Below, piece by piece: positions 55,407-64,000 of a stretch of DNA of 64,000 nucleotides. A program made the position numbers and the translations under genes. The notes under the pieces are model-generated. The model searched no databases and was not told the DNA's origin. It saw only the letters and a program-made list of their open reading frames with translations. This stretch comes from an uncultured Rhodospirillales bacterium (GTDB lineage Bacteria > Pseudomonadota > Alphaproteobacteria > Reyranellales > Reyranellaceae): NCBI GenBank assembly GCA_902825855.1, contig CADECW010000022.1, positions 1 to 64,000 on the forward strand, written 5' to 3'. Each line of letters begins with the position of its first letter. Positions within the stretch are counted from its first letter, which is position 1.

Positions 55407-57086
55407 TTAGTCGGCCGCACTCGCCAACGGATACAGATGCTCGGCTTCCGCGGCGGTGATATAGCCGCGTTCGACGTCGCGGCGGACGAGGGCGGTATCG
55501 CGCAGGCGCGCGTCGCCGTAGCCGCCGCCGCCCGGCGTGCGCACCTGCACCCAGTCACCGGGCGCGAGTTCGTAGCCTTCACCCTTAGAGATGTGCTCTG
55601 GCACCGTTGTCTTGCCGGCCTGACAGACAACTAGTTCGTTGGTCGCGCCGGGCAGGCCACCCTTAAGACCAGGGGGGCCGTCGCGGCCATGATCCATCAA
55701 GAACGAAGCGGTGGCGGTGCCGCGCAACAAGCGCACGCGATAGCTGACACCGTAGCCGCCCCGATGGCGCCCGGCACCCGAGGAGCCCGCGCGCAAGGCG
55801 TACTCCTCGAATACCAGCGGATAGTGCTGTTCCAGGATCTCTACAGGTTGCGTCTTCGAAATGCCGACGGTCGAGCAGCCATTGGTCAATCCGTCAGTCT
55901 CCCACCAGCCGCCGTAACCGCCACCAGAGAAGAAATACATAATGTATTCGCGGTTCTCGCCTGGGTCGTGGCCTCCCATGCTGAAATTGCCGCTGGTGCC
56001 GGCGGGCGAAGCGAACATGCGATCGGGTATGGCTTCGCCCATGGCGCCGAACACCGCTTCCATGATTCGCTGCGCCACTTCCGACGCACAGCCGGCGACG
56101 GGTCGCGGGTACTCACCGACCAGGAAGGTGCCGACGGGTTTGGCGATATGCAGCGGGGCGAAGCAACCGGAGTTGATCGGAACGTCAGGGAAAATGTGCT
56201 TGATCGCAACATAGACTGCGGACTGGGTGGCGCCCCACACGCCGTTGAGGGGTCCCTTGCAGGGCGGGCTCGAGCGAGAGAAGTCAAAATCGATGTCAGA
56301 GCCGCGCACCGTCATGTCGAGTGCGATCTCGAGCGGCTGGTTCACGATGCCGTCGCTGTCGATGAAGCTTGAAAAGCTATAGGTCCCGTCGGGCACGCTT
56401 TCAATGTAAGCGCGCATCTGTTGCTCCGAGCGCGCTTTCAATTCCCCGATCGCAGCTTCAACGGTATCAGCCCCGTATCGGTCGAGCAGGGTGGTGAGGC
56501 GGCGCTCGCCGACGGTCAGCGCCCCGACCTGGGCCTTGATGTCGCCGATCCGTTCCTCTGGCACTCGGATGTTGGTCAGGATCATGTCGACGATATCGGA
56601 CACCATCTCGCCGCGGCGCACGAGCTTCACGGGTGGAATGCGCAGGCCTTCCTGCTGAATTTCTGTCGCCTTGGTGGCAAAGCCACCTGGCACCATGCCA
56701 CCGGTATCTGGCCAGTGGCCGGTGTTGGAGAGGTAGCACCACAGCCGATCCCGGTAGTAGAACGGCTTCACCATTTTCACATCCATCAGATGGGTGCCGC
56801 CGAGATAGGGATCGTTGACGATGATAACGTCGCCAGGCTCAAGGTCGTGGCGCCGCTCGATCACCGCTTGGGTGGTGAATTGCATGACCCCGACGAAGAT
56901 CGGCAGGCCCATCTCACCCTGGGCGATGACCTCGCCGGTGTCACGATGATAGATGCCGTTGGAGCGGTCGAAGGCCTCGGAGATGACTGGCGAGAACGAG
57001 GTCTTCTCGTGCACCAGGTCCATTTCGCTCGCGATTTGGCGCAGTCCGTTCTGGATGACTGCGAGAGTGACGGGGTCGAGGGCCAT
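55407..57086 (-). CDS. hyuB: Hydantoinase B/oxoprolinase-type subunit
   Basis: A 559-residue HyuB-family protein, the partner of HyuA in ATP-dependent hydrolysis of hydantoins, 5-oxoproline-like rings or, in acetophenone carboxylase, carboxylation. Family blocks are visible: SEMDLVHEKTSFSPVISEAFD, DPYLGGTHLMDVKMVKPFYY, WPDTGGMVPGG and GASSGAGRHRGGYG-like glycine runs near the C-terminus. The ATG at 57086 is one base after the hyuA stop. The binding-protein gene follows 17 bp later. The reaction type cannot be decided from sequence alone. Confidence 0.9.
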   Translation of the reverse strand: MALDPVTLAVIQNGLRQIASEMDLVHEKTSFSPVISEAFDRSNGIYHRDTGEVIAQGEMGLPIFVGVMQFTTQAVIERRHDLEPGDVIIVNDPYLGGTHLMDVKMVKPFYYRDRLWCYLSNTGHWPDTGGMVPGGFATKATEIQQEGLRIPPVKLVRRGEMVSDIVDMILTNIRVPEERIGDIKAQVGALTVGERRLTTLLDRYGADTVEAAIGELKARSEQQMRAYIESVPDGTYSFSSFIDSDGIVNQPLEIALDMTVRGSDIDFDFSRSSPPCKGPLNGVWGATQSAVYVAIKHIFPDVPINSGCFAPLHIAKPVGTFLVGEYPRPVAGCASEVAQRIMEAVFGAMGEAIPDRMFASPAGTSGNFSMGGHDPGENREYIMYFFSGGGYGGWWETDGLTNGCSTVGISKTQPVEILEQHYPLVFEEYALRAGSSGAGRHRGGYGVSYRVRLLRGTATASFLMDHGRDGPPGLKGGLPGATNELVVCQAGKTTVPEHISKGEGYELAPGDWVQVRTPGGGGYGDARLRDTALVRRDVERGYITAAEAEHLYPLASAAD

Positions 57087-57087
57087 G

Positions 57088-59145
57088 TTAAGCGGATCTC
57101 CCGTTAGCCGGCGCAGCGCCGACGGTGATGACGAGATTGCCCAGCCTGTCGACGGCGGCGGTGGCTCCCGGATCGATCAGGATGGTGGTATCGAGCTGGG
57201 CGACAATCGCCGGGCCGACAATCTTGGCGCCGACTGGTAGGCGGTCGCGGGCGTAGACCGGCGTTTCGAGCCAGCTTCCGGCAAAATGAACGGAACGCTG
57301 GTTCTGTTTTGCATCTGCGAGTTGCCCGCCGGGCGGCGGCGCGAAAATGGAGAAATCGAGGCGAGTACGGCGGCCAAAGCTTGCTGTACGCAGGTTGGCG
57401 AGGACAGCAGTCATTTCGGTAAGTTCGATGTCGAAGCGTTCGCGATAGCGCGCCTCAAGGCTCTTGAGTACTTCTTGCGGCTTGAATGGGCGCTCGACCG
57501 GAACGCGCATCACGTGGCTTTGCCCGCGGTAGAGAAGGTCGGCCTCATAGATCGTCTCGATACGGGTGATCGGCACGCCCTCGGCCTCAATCAATGCGCG
57601 GCCCTCAGCTTCGTATTCACCGTACAGGCGATCAACTTCGGCCGGATCAACCGACTTCAACGGCAGGTTAAGCGTGCGCACGAAGTCATGACGGAGGTCG
57701 GCCAAGATGCAACCCAACGCCGATGTAAGGCCGGGAAAGCGCGGAACCAGCACCGTTGGCACGCCGAGCTCGCGCGCCAAAGCCACGGCATGGAGCGGTC
57801 CCGCGCCGCCAAATGGGAAGAGCGCGAAGTCGCGCGGGTCGTATCCCTTCTCGATCGAAACCAAGCGGATGGCGCTCGCCAGATGATCGCTAGCAACCGT
57901 AATGATCGCGGCCGCCGCTTGGATGGCGTCGAGTCCCAAAGGGCGGCCGATTTTGTCGACGATCGCAGCTCTCACCGTCTCAATCGACACGCCGCCCGCG
58001 ACTCCCGGCAAGGCTGCGGGATCGAGCTTGCCCAGCACGAGGTTGGCGTCGGTGACGGTGGGCTCGGTGCCACCGCGGCCGTAGCAGATTGGGCCTGGAT
58101 TGGCGCCGGCACTGTCGGGGCCGACCTGCAGGATCCCAGCCTTGGTGATGCGCGCGATCGAGCCACCGCCAGCACCAATCGTATGGATGTCGATCATCGG
58201 CACACGGATTGGCACGCCGTAGGCGATGTCCTTTTCTGCCGACAAAGCGGGCTCGCCGGCGCGGATCAGCGTCACATCGAAGCTGGTACCGCCCATGTCG
58301 CAGCCGATAAGATTGGGATGACCTGATTGCTGGCCGATGCGGGCGGCAGCCAGAGCGCCTGCCGCCGGTCCGGACATGACGGTCTGCACGGCATAATCGG
58401 CGGCGGCCTTGCCGCTGATCGTGCCGCCGTTGCCCTGCATGATCAGCAGCTCGGAGGGAAAGCGGGCGAGCTTCAACTCTTTCTGCAGGCGGCCTAGGTA
58501 GCGCGCCATAATCGGCTGGATATAGCCGTTGACCGCCGCCGTGGTGCTGCGCTCGAACTCACGGACCTCGCGGAGGATATCGGAGCCAACCGAGATGAAG
58601 GGGTTCGGCCATAATGTGCGGGCGATCTCGGCAGCGCGCTTCTCGTGTGTCGGATTGACGTAAGAGTGCAGAAAGCTGATGACCAGTGCTTCCGCGCCGC
58701 CGGCGATTAGAAAGCGGATGGCGCGCTGCACCGCCTCTTCATCGAGCGGCGTCAAGACGTTGCCGCGAGCATCGAGACGCTCCGGCACTTCGACGCGCAG
58801 TTGGCGAGGGATGAGGGCTTCAAAACTACCAATCATGCCGTAGCCGAAAGGGCGGGTGCGGCGCCCCAGTTCTAGGACGTCTCGGAACCCGGCGGTGGTG
58901 ATCAGCCCGCAGACAACGCCTTTCCGCTCGAGGATCGCGTTGGTGCCGACGGTGGTACCATGCACAATTGAACCTAGCGTCTCGACAACCAGCCCGCTTT
59001 GTTGAATGCCGGCCATCATTCCGCGTGACTGGTCGTCGGGCGTTGAAGGGACTTTCGTAACGCGGAAGCGCCGTTCGGCTTCGTCGACGAACAGCAAGTC
59101 GGTGAATGTCCCGCCGACATCGACGCCAGCTTGCCACTGCCCCAT
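57088..59145 (-). CDS. hyuA: Hydantoinase A/oxoprolinase-type subunit
   Basis: A 685-residue HyuA-family ATP-binding subunit with the ASKHA-type phosphate-1 motif GVDVGGTFTDLLFVD at the N-terminus and IGCDMGGTSFDVTLI in the middle. IHTIGAGGGSIARI and FPFGGAGPLHAVALA follow. Length is typical. I prefer the ATG at 59145, with GAGGG eight bases upstream, to the ATG at 59160. It is the first gene of the operon hyuA-hyuB-binding protein-livHMGF. HyuAB hydrolyses cyclic amides, or activates ketones, with ATP. Confidence 0.92.
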   Translation of the reverse strand: MGQWQAGVDVGGTFTDLLFVDEAERRFRVTKVPSTPDDQSRGMMAGIQQSGLVVETLGSIVHGTTVGTNAILERKGVVCGLITTAGFRDVLELGRRTRPFGYGMIGSFEALIPRQLRVEVPERLDARGNVLTPLDEEAVQRAIRFLIAGGAEALVISFLHSYVNPTHEKRAAEIARTLWPNPFISVGSDILREVREFERSTTAAVNGYIQPIMARYLGRLQKELKLARFPSELLIMQGNGGTISGKAAADYAVQTVMSGPAAGALAAARIGQQSGHPNLIGCDMGGTSFDVTLIRAGEPALSAEKDIAYGVPIRVPMIDIHTIGAGGGSIARITKAGILQVGPDSAGANPGPICYGRGGTEPTVTDANLVLGKLDPAALPGVAGGVSIETVRAAIVDKIGRPLGLDAIQAAAAIITVASDHLASAIRLVSIEKGYDPRDFALFPFGGAGPLHAVALARELGVPTVLVPRFPGLTSALGCILADLRHDFVRTLNLPLKSVDPAEVDRLYGEYEAEGRALIEAEGVPITRIETIYEADLLYRGQSHVMRVPVERPFKPQEVLKSLEARYRERFDIELTEMTAVLANLRTASFGRRTRLDFSIFAPPPGGQLADAKQNQRSVHFAGSWLETPVYARDRLPVGAKIVGPAIVAQLDTTILIDPGATAAVDRLGNLVITVGAAPANGRSA

Positions 59146-59200
59146 CCGAGACGCCCTCATCGTTCAATTCAACAGCGACGGCCTTACCGGACCCTTGCCG

Positions 59201-59230
59201 ACGGTAGGCAGCTGCTTCCTGTGCTGTCAA
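59201..59230 (-). promoter_or_regulatory. Possible promoter of the hyu-liv operon
   Basis: On the minus strand TTGACA (59230-59225) is followed after 18 bases by TACCGT. It lies 55 bases before the hyuA start. The -35 is perfect and the -10 is weak. Confidence 0.35.
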
Positions 59231-59364
59231 ACGCCAGACATGCTCAAACTCAAGCAATCGTCGCGCCAAGCCTGACGACGATCCAGTCCATGCGCAATCT
59301 TATGTGAAAAGCCCTGTTTTGAAGCCGAGCCACCGCAGCTCGGCCACCGCCACCATCAACTGCC

Positions 59365-60024
59365 TCAGCCGGTGCCGGGCGCCGAATCGGGATCGACAGC
59401 GCGCACTACGTAGTTGTCGGCGGTGGGTTGATAGAGCTCCCACAGATAGCGCAGCTCGACCAGCGGCTGTCGATCGAGATCGACGCGCAGGTCGACGTAA
59501 GGGAAGCTTTCCTTGTGCACGACCAAAAGGCCGGCCGACTTCAGCTGCTTCAGTTCGCCGCCCGCTGCCTCGCCTGCCTCGATGGCGCGCACTAGCCGCT
59601 CGGCCAGTTGCTGGTCGGCATTGGCCTCGAAGGTCTCGACCATGACGTCGATCACCTTGGGCGTGCGCAGGATGTTGCCGACGGCGACGCAATCCTTGCC
59701 GACGATCTGGTTCTTTACCGACAGGATCTTGGCGCCGTTGTAGTGGGCGGCCTTGCCGTCCGCCGCTATGACCGCGAGCTGGCGCCAGCCGAGATTGGGC
59801 TCGTTCTTGTGAAGGTCGTCGACGATTGCCTGTGGCGCCACACCCTGTTTGAGGCGCGCCAGGATCTTGGGCCCGAGACGCGGATCGGTGCGATGCTGTG
59901 TCAGCACCGCGCCGACACTCGGCTCTGCCCATATGCAGCGGCTGCCGACCGCCATCGAAGACGTCGTGACGACGCACCCCAGCATGCCTGTCCTGGTGCA
60001 TCTGCCCGCAATCGAAAAAGTCAT
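59365..60024 (-). CDS. DUF1028 family protein (Ntn-hydrolase-like)
   Basis: A 219-residue protein of the DUF1028 family, which has an Ntn-hydrolase-like fold and is often encoded with amidase or peptide-degradation genes. The N-terminal MTFSIAGRCTRTGMLGCVVTTSSMAVG and ILARLKQGVAPQAIVDDL are characteristic, together with YNGAKI and QIVGKDCVAVGN. Its biochemical role is not settled. It lies 220 bp upstream of hyuA on the same strand and 81 bp from the divergent monooxygenase gene. The context suggests help in breaking an amide bond in the same pathway. Confidence 0.85.
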   Translation of the reverse strand: MTFSIAGRCTRTGMLGCVVTTSSMAVGSRCIWAEPSVGAVLTQHRTDPRLGPKILARLKQGVAPQAIVDDLHKNEPNLGWRQLAVIAADGKAAHYNGAKILSVKNQIVGKDCVAVGNILRTPKVIDVMVETFEANADQQLAERLVRAIEAGEAAGGELKQLKSAGLLVVHKESFPYVDLRVDLDRQPLVELRYLWELYQPTADNYVVRAVDPDSAPGTG

Positions 60025-60105
60025 GGTCGCTCCACCTCTGCTGCGGGAGGGTAGCTGAATTTCACCGCGTGCCGGGCACGGATTTTGCTGCCAAGCTCAG
60101 CGTCC

Positions 60106-61410
60106 ATGAAGCGCAAGATGCATCTCGCCGCCTATCTCAAGACCGGGCCGACCGCGAGCTATGCCAGCGCCTGGCGCCATCCGTCGGCGCCGCTGCACGA
60201 CATCTGGGATGCGGAACGCTACGAACATCTCGCCCGCACGCTGGAGGATGCGCGCTTCGATGCCGGCTTCTTCGCCGACGGGTTGGGGCTGCCCGACATC
60301 TACAAGAACAGGTACGACGACTACGTCGGCCGTGGCGGCCAGCTCAGCCTGATCGATCCGATGATCGTGCTGCCCTTGATGGCGCGGGTCACCAAGCATC
60401 TCGGCCTCGGCAACACGATCTCCACCACCTTCCATCAGCCCTATCAGATCGCGCGCAGCTTAGGCTCGCTTGACCTCTTGAGCCGTGGCCGCGCTGCGTG
60501 GAACGTCGTTACCTCGGCCACCGACTTCGAGGCGCGCAATTGCGGCCTCGATGGCGTGCCGCCCAAGGACGAGCGCTACGACCGCGCCGATGATGTGCTC
60601 GAGGCCTGCTGCAAGCTGTGGGATTGCTGGGACGAGGACGCGCTGGTGCTCGATCGCGAGAGCGGTGTCTTCGCCGACCCGAACAAGATCCGCTACGCCG
60701 ACCATGTCGGCCCCTACGTCCGCACGCGCGGACCCATGACCATTCCGCGCAGTCCGCAGGGCCGGCCGCTGATCTTGCAGGCCGGTTCATCGCCGCGCGG
60801 CCGCGAGTGCGCGGCACGCTGGGCCGACATGATCTTCTGCACGCCAGGGACCAAGGAAGCCGCGATCGAGTTCCGCATTGACATGCACAAGCGGCTGGAA
60901 GTGATCGGCCGCTCGCCCAGCGAATGCGCCGTCATGCCGACGCTGTCGGTGGTGATCGGCGAGACTGAGTCGATCGCCAAGGAGAAGGCAGAGTTCCTCG
61001 ACAGCCTGATCGATCCCGAGCTGGTGCTGGCCTCATCCTCGCAGCTCCTGGGCGTCGACCTTAGCCGCGTCGACAGCGCCGAACAGGCTGAGCGCGAGGC
61101 CGGCAACCAGGGCATCGCGGGCTCACGCGACCGCATGAGCCAGGTCGCCAAAGCGGAGGGCATAAGCTTCGCTCAGGCTGTGCGAAAGCCGCGCGCACTC
61201 CTCGCCGGCACGCCCGAGATGATCGCCGACTTGATGGAAGACTGGTTCACTAACGGCGCGTGCGACGGCTTCGTGTTGCCGCCGACGGTGTTCCCCATGA
61301 CCTACGAGGAATTCGCCCGCATGGTGACGCCTGAGCTGCAGCGTCGCGGCCTGCTGCGCCGCGAGTACGCCGGCCGAACCTTGCGCGAGAACCTGGCAAA
61401 CCCCGGTTGA
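60106..61410 (+). CDS. LLM-class flavin-dependent monooxygenase, NtaA/SnaA/DszA type
   Basis: A 434-residue FMNH2-dependent monooxygenase of the luciferase-like group. Hallmarks of the NtaA/SoxA/DszA branch are visible: WRHPSAPLHDIWDAERYEHLARTLEDARFDAGFFAD near the N-terminus, SLDLLSRGRAAWNVVTS, and GRPLILQAGSSPRGRECAARWADMIF. Such enzymes oxidise nitrilotriacetate, dibenzothiophene sulfone and other xenobiotics with flavin supplied by a reductase, which is not seen nearby. I take the ATG at 60106; a TTG seven codons earlier is possible. The neighbours suggest a pathway for a nitrogen-containing compound. Confidence 0.87.
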   Translation: MKRKMHLAAYLKTGPTASYASAWRHPSAPLHDIWDAERYEHLARTLEDARFDAGFFADGLGLPDIYKNRYDDYVGRGGQLSLIDPMIVLPLMARVTKHLGLGNTISTTFHQPYQIARSLGSLDLLSRGRAAWNVVTSATDFEARNCGLDGVPPKDERYDRADDVLEACCKLWDCWDEDALVLDRESGVFADPNKIRYADHVGPYVRTRGPMTIPRSPQGRPLILQAGSSPRGRECAARWADMIFCTPGTKEAAIEFRIDMHKRLEVIGRSPSECAVMPTLSVVIGETESIAKEKAEFLDSLIDPELVLASSSQLLGVDLSRVDSAEQAEREAGNQGIAGSRDRMSQVAKAEGISFAQAVRKPRALLAGTPEMIADLMEDWFTNGACDGFVLPPTVFPMTYEEFARMVTPELQRRGLLRREYAGRTLRENLANPG

Positions 61411-62243
61411 CGGAGAGAGATACAAGCTGCTCGATGCCATACCGTCTTTCGAGCCACGGCGGCAGGCGGCTTCGCTCGCCACTCCGGGCAGCACGTCAGT
61501 TCACTTCGATTCCATAGCAGCACAATGTGGACGGCGGTACCTCGTCGGGAATGTCGGGATTGTAGGGCACCCCTCGTGCGTGCGAGGCCGCACTCCGCTG
61601 AACACGCTCGCCTTCCAGGTCGTGGCCGGCATGCGCGATGACCAGACCGCGCTCAACCATCCGGCCGCGCCGTTCCAGCAACCCGGCTACCCGCGAGTTT
61701 TCCGGCTACTACGGCGACTTCAACATGATGGCGGCGAGTGGCAGCACGGCGCCGCCCCGCCCGACGCCGGCGCCGCCTGGCGCCACCACGCCGGTCGGCT
61801 GCTGGCAGCGATTCACCTGGCGGCGCGTCGCCTGCCCGAAATAGGGCGCGTCGCGCGATCGCAATCGGTTGGATGGCTGCTCGCTACCTGACACGCGCCG
61901 AGCGTACGGGGAAGAACACGCCGAGCGGGAACGCCAGCAGATGGGCCCCGTTGCGCCCAAGAAAGGTGTTCGCGGCGATCAGGCACTCCAGTCGAGGTGA
62001 TTCTCCCTGGTAACCGCCATCAGACTGGCGCTCATTCACCCCAGCCCCACAAACCAGCGGATCCTGGAAGGGAGCGTCTCGAAACGCCCCACCTGGAACG
62101 TCGGTATCACGGCGCTCCTGGCAATCCCTGGTGCCGACCGGTTGCGGCAGCCGCGATTCGCCCGCCAGCACGTGATGACTGCCAATTTGCGAATTGTGAT
62201 CCGTTGTCCGTATTTCGTCGTACGAAGGTGCTGGAGCTTGGAC
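61411..62243. other. 833-bp stretch without a recognisable gene
   Basis: Only short open frames (at most about 103 codons) occur on both strands and none has a ribosome site or a recognisable domain. Two fragments look faintly coding, a plus-strand tail (FSGYYGDFNMMAASG, near 61700) and a minus-strand tail near 61884-62000, so the region may be a decayed gene remnant. I cannot assign a parent family. Confidence 0.4.
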
Positions 62244-62645
62244 TTGCGCAGCATCGCCATCACCTATCTGACTGTGCTGGTCGTCTTTACGGCCATTGAT
62301 CTGCTATGGCTCGGCCTGGTCGCGCCAGACTTCTACAAGAGCGAGATCGGCGCGCTCATACTCGAAAAGCCGCGGCTCGAAGTTGCTGTACTCTTTTACA
62401 TCTTGTGCGCCGCCGGCATCACGATCCTTGCGGTGCAGCCCGCCCTCGCCGCGAATGACTGGACAAAGGCGGTGTTTCTCGGAGCCGTGTTTGGCTTGTG
62501 CGCTTACGGCACCTATGACCTGACCAACCTTGCTACCCTTCAACGCTGGTCTCTTCGGCTGACCATTGTCGACATGGCTTGGGGCACCATTCTGGTCTCT
62601 TTCTCCTCTGCTGTCGGATATGCGGTCGGACGGCCGAGCACGTGA
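62244..62645 (+). CDS. DUF2177 family membrane protein
   Basis: A 133-residue inner-membrane protein with four hydrophobic segments. The opening ITYLTVLVVFTAIDLLWLGLVAPDFYKSEIG and the later FGLCAYGTYDLTNLATLQRW fit the DUF2177 family, whose function is unknown. I place the start at TTG 62244, seven bases after GGAG; TTG at 62238 is too close to that site. A longer frame to 62142 adds a hydrophilic, Arg-rich stretch that is atypical. Confidence 0.8.
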   Translation: MRSIAITYLTVLVVFTAIDLLWLGLVAPDFYKSEIGALILEKPRLEVAVLFYILCAAGITILAVQPALAANDWTKAVFLGAVFGLCAYGTYDLTNLATLQRWSLRLTIVDMAWGTILVSFSSAVGYAVGRPST

Positions 62646-62776
62646 GTAACAAAGGCCGACTGGCGAGCGGGGCAGCAAGCGCGCACCTAAACAGGTCGTG
62701 ATGGCATGCGATGCCATGCAAACGGGCCATGCGGTCCTTCCGGGTTCTGACCAATCCAACGACTCGAGGTCGACTC

Positions 62777-63421
62777 ATGCGACTTCTGCTGCTTTCTCTC
62801 TGTCTTATCCTACGTGTTCATACCGCGGCGTCGGCCGACAGGGCTATCGCCTACGGCCCCTCGCTTTTCTTCACCGCCTATCGCAATGGGGAGGCCATTG
62901 GGCATCACGAACTTACCTTTTTGCGCGACGGCGGGCGTCTGACTGTAGCGACGAAGATCAAGCTTGATGTGAAGTTCATGGGTTTTACCGCCTATAGGTA
63001 TAATCATAGCGCCCGAGAAGTTTGGGAAAACGACAGGCTTCTAGCGCTGTCCGCGCGCACAGATGACAACGGGAAGTTGTATGATGTCAGAGCCGAGCGC
63101 ACATCGGCAGGGCTCACCGTGCGAGCCAACGATCGTGTCGAGACGCTGTCCGGCGAACTACTTCCATCCTCGCATTGGAGTTTTGCGCAGGTCAGTCAGT
63201 CAGCTTTGCTCAACACCCAGACCGGCCGAGAGGCGCGCGTTCGGATCAGGTTGATCGGGCGTGAGCAGGTGAGGACGTCGTCCGGTGTCGTCCAGGCGTC
63301 GCGCTATAAATATCAAGGCGACGTCGAAATGGACCAATGGTTCGACGACCTTGGTCGGTGGGTGAAGACTGCCTTTACAGCATCGGATGGCTCGCGGGTG
63401 GACTATGTGTTGAACGACTGA
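62777..63421 (+). CDS. Exported DUF6134-like protein
   Basis: A 214-residue protein with a signal peptide (residues 1-20, RLLLLSLCLILRVHTAAS). It is followed by FFTAYRNGEAIGHHELTFLRDGGRLTVATKIKLDVKFMGF and the typical YRYNHSAREVWENDRLLALSARTDDNG. This matches the DUF6134 family of small secreted beta-rich proteins of unknown role, often with lipid-related neighbours. The ATG at 62777 follows GAGG by eight bases. The AT content in the middle of the gene is a little higher than that of its surroundings. Confidence 0.75.
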   Translation: MRLLLLSLCLILRVHTAASADRAIAYGPSLFFTAYRNGEAIGHHELTFLRDGGRLTVATKIKLDVKFMGFTAYRYNHSAREVWENDRLLALSARTDDNGKLYDVRAERTSAGLTVRANDRVETLSGELLPSSHWSFAQVSQSALLNTQTGREARVRIRLIGREQVRTSSGVVQASRYKYQGDVEMDQWFDDLGRWVKTAFTASDGSRVDYVLND

Positions 63422-63563
63422 AGCCTTGCTCGAGCGGGCCCGATCTGCAGTCGCCGGCTTTGCCGAGGCAGTTCGACCGGACTGTCGGCGAAGGCGGCTG
63501 CGGCCAAAGGCTGGGATCTCGGCGCAGCTTCGAGCAACGCCGCGGAGCCACTCGGCCGATCGG

Positions 63564-63713
63564 TCATCGGCCGAGGCGCCAGCTTCGCGTCGTGCTCCAT
63601 GACAACAAGGTGAGGGCTACGACGCCGATCGCAACCAGCCCAGCATAAGCCAGCAGCGAAAGGGTTTTGGGTGGACCTAATGCTGTGTGGCGCACCGCCA
63701 ACCGAAGGCTCAT
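63564..63713 (-). CDS. Small single-TM protein (49 aa)
   Basis: A 49-residue open frame with one membrane helix (LSLLAYAGLVAIGVVALTLL) flanked by positive residues, MSLRLAVRHTALGPPK at the N-terminus and STTRSWRLGR at the end. GAGG lies directly next to the ATG, which is too close for a normal ribosome site, so a later TTG or GTG start is possible. It lies in an otherwise empty 337-bp gap. It is plausible but unproven. Confidence 0.35.
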   Translation of the reverse strand: MSLRLAVRHTALGPPKTLSLLAYAGLVAIGVVALTLLSWSTTRSWRLGR

Positions 63714-63758
63714 CCTCGTCTGAGCCGCGCGTCGTCTCGGGAGACAAGAGAGGGAAGA

Positions 63759-64000
63759 TCAAACGCGAGCGGCCGCCAGGGTGCCAAGGACGCGGACGTC
63801 CTCAAGCTCGTCCAGGCGGTTGACAGAATCAACCAGTCGCTGCCCGGTGTCGGGGTTGAGCGAATCCGCGGCAAAATCCAGACAACGGTTGAACTTGGCC
63901 AGATGCTGGTCGCGCGTCAGGGGACGCGCCGGGTTAGCAAGCATCGTCTCGCAGCGCCACGATAGGGTCGTGCCACTCCTGAGATGAACTGTGAGGCTTT
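63759..64000 (-). CDS. MmgE/PrpD family protein, C-terminal part (runs off the window)
   Basis: The frame enters from the right edge and ends at 63759, giving the last 79 residues. The stretch VHLRSGTTLSWRCETMLANP, PLTRDQHLAKFNRCLDFA and the final RLVDSVNRLDELEDVRVLG match the C-terminus of MmgE/PrpD proteins (2-methylcitrate dehydratase and relatives). These often occur in catabolic clusters with CoA transferases or hydantoinases. The substrate is not identifiable from this fragment. The ATG at 63944 is internal and not the true start. Confidence 0.72.
   Translation of the reverse strand, partial: SLTVHLRSGTTLSWRCETMLANPARPLTRDQHLAKFNRCLDFAADSLNPDTGQRLVDSVNRLDELEDVRVLGTLAAARV

Noticed and set aside
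63403..63762. 119-codon minus-strand frame at the right end
   Set aside because: It has no domain and a disordered composition. A shorter frame with a membrane helix in the same region (63564-63713) is the better candidate.

Overview
The window is high-GC DNA with dense, short-spaced gene packing and no rRNA, tRNA or CRISPR that I can see. The content points to a free-living aerobic alphaproteobacterium: many CaiB/BaiF CoA transferases and acyl-CoA dehydrogenases, a methionine synthase split into two genes next to metF, a Liv-type ABC importer with hydantoinase-type hydrolases, and a CrbS/CrbR-like system beside a VC_2705-type sodium symporter. A Reyranella-like or Rhodospirillales-like host would fit, but that is an impression and not a demonstrated placement.

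Layout. 0.1-10.4 kb: acyl-CoA metabolism (two CoA transferases, an MFS carrier, a phospholipase D-like protein, three consecutive acyl-CoA dehydrogenases, a TauD-type dioxygenase). 10.4-16.8 kb, minus strand: a one-carbon/methionine operon made of an ArsR-methyltransferase regulator, metF, the split metH pair and a TauE/SafE exporter, with a likely operator just upstream. 17-21 kb: mlaA, mlaC, cysE and ettA. 21-29.4 kb: a symporter-like hybrid histidine kinase, its probable response regulator, and a two-subunit sodium/solute symporter followed by three small membrane proteins. 29.6-35 kb: MHS transporter, inorganic pyrophosphatase, XRE regulator, a hydroxyacid dehydrogenase coupled to an MFS carrier.

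The accessory part is 35.1-50.5 kb. It holds a tight three-gene cassette (CorA-like two-TM protein, small exported protein, 1487-residue STAND ATPase with a HEPN-type R-x4-H motif in its N-terminal region). Convergent to it is an MFS gene, separated only by a 71-bp dispersed repeat that supplies the stop codons of both genes. Then come a secreted metallophosphoesterase and a second tight cassette (amidohydrolase, cytoplasmic S41-type protease, uracil-DNA-glycosylase-fold protein) behind an AT-rich sigma70-like promoter. I know of no described system with either composition; both are the main candidates for something new.

50.8-59.1 kb, minus strand: a seven-gene operon hyuA-hyuB-substrate-binding protein-livHMGF, probably import and ring/amide hydrolysis of an unknown compound, followed by a DUF1028 protein, a flavin-dependent monooxygenase and, at the right edge, the C-terminus of an MmgE/PrpD protein. 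An 830-bp stretch at 61.4-62.2 kb has no recognisable gene.
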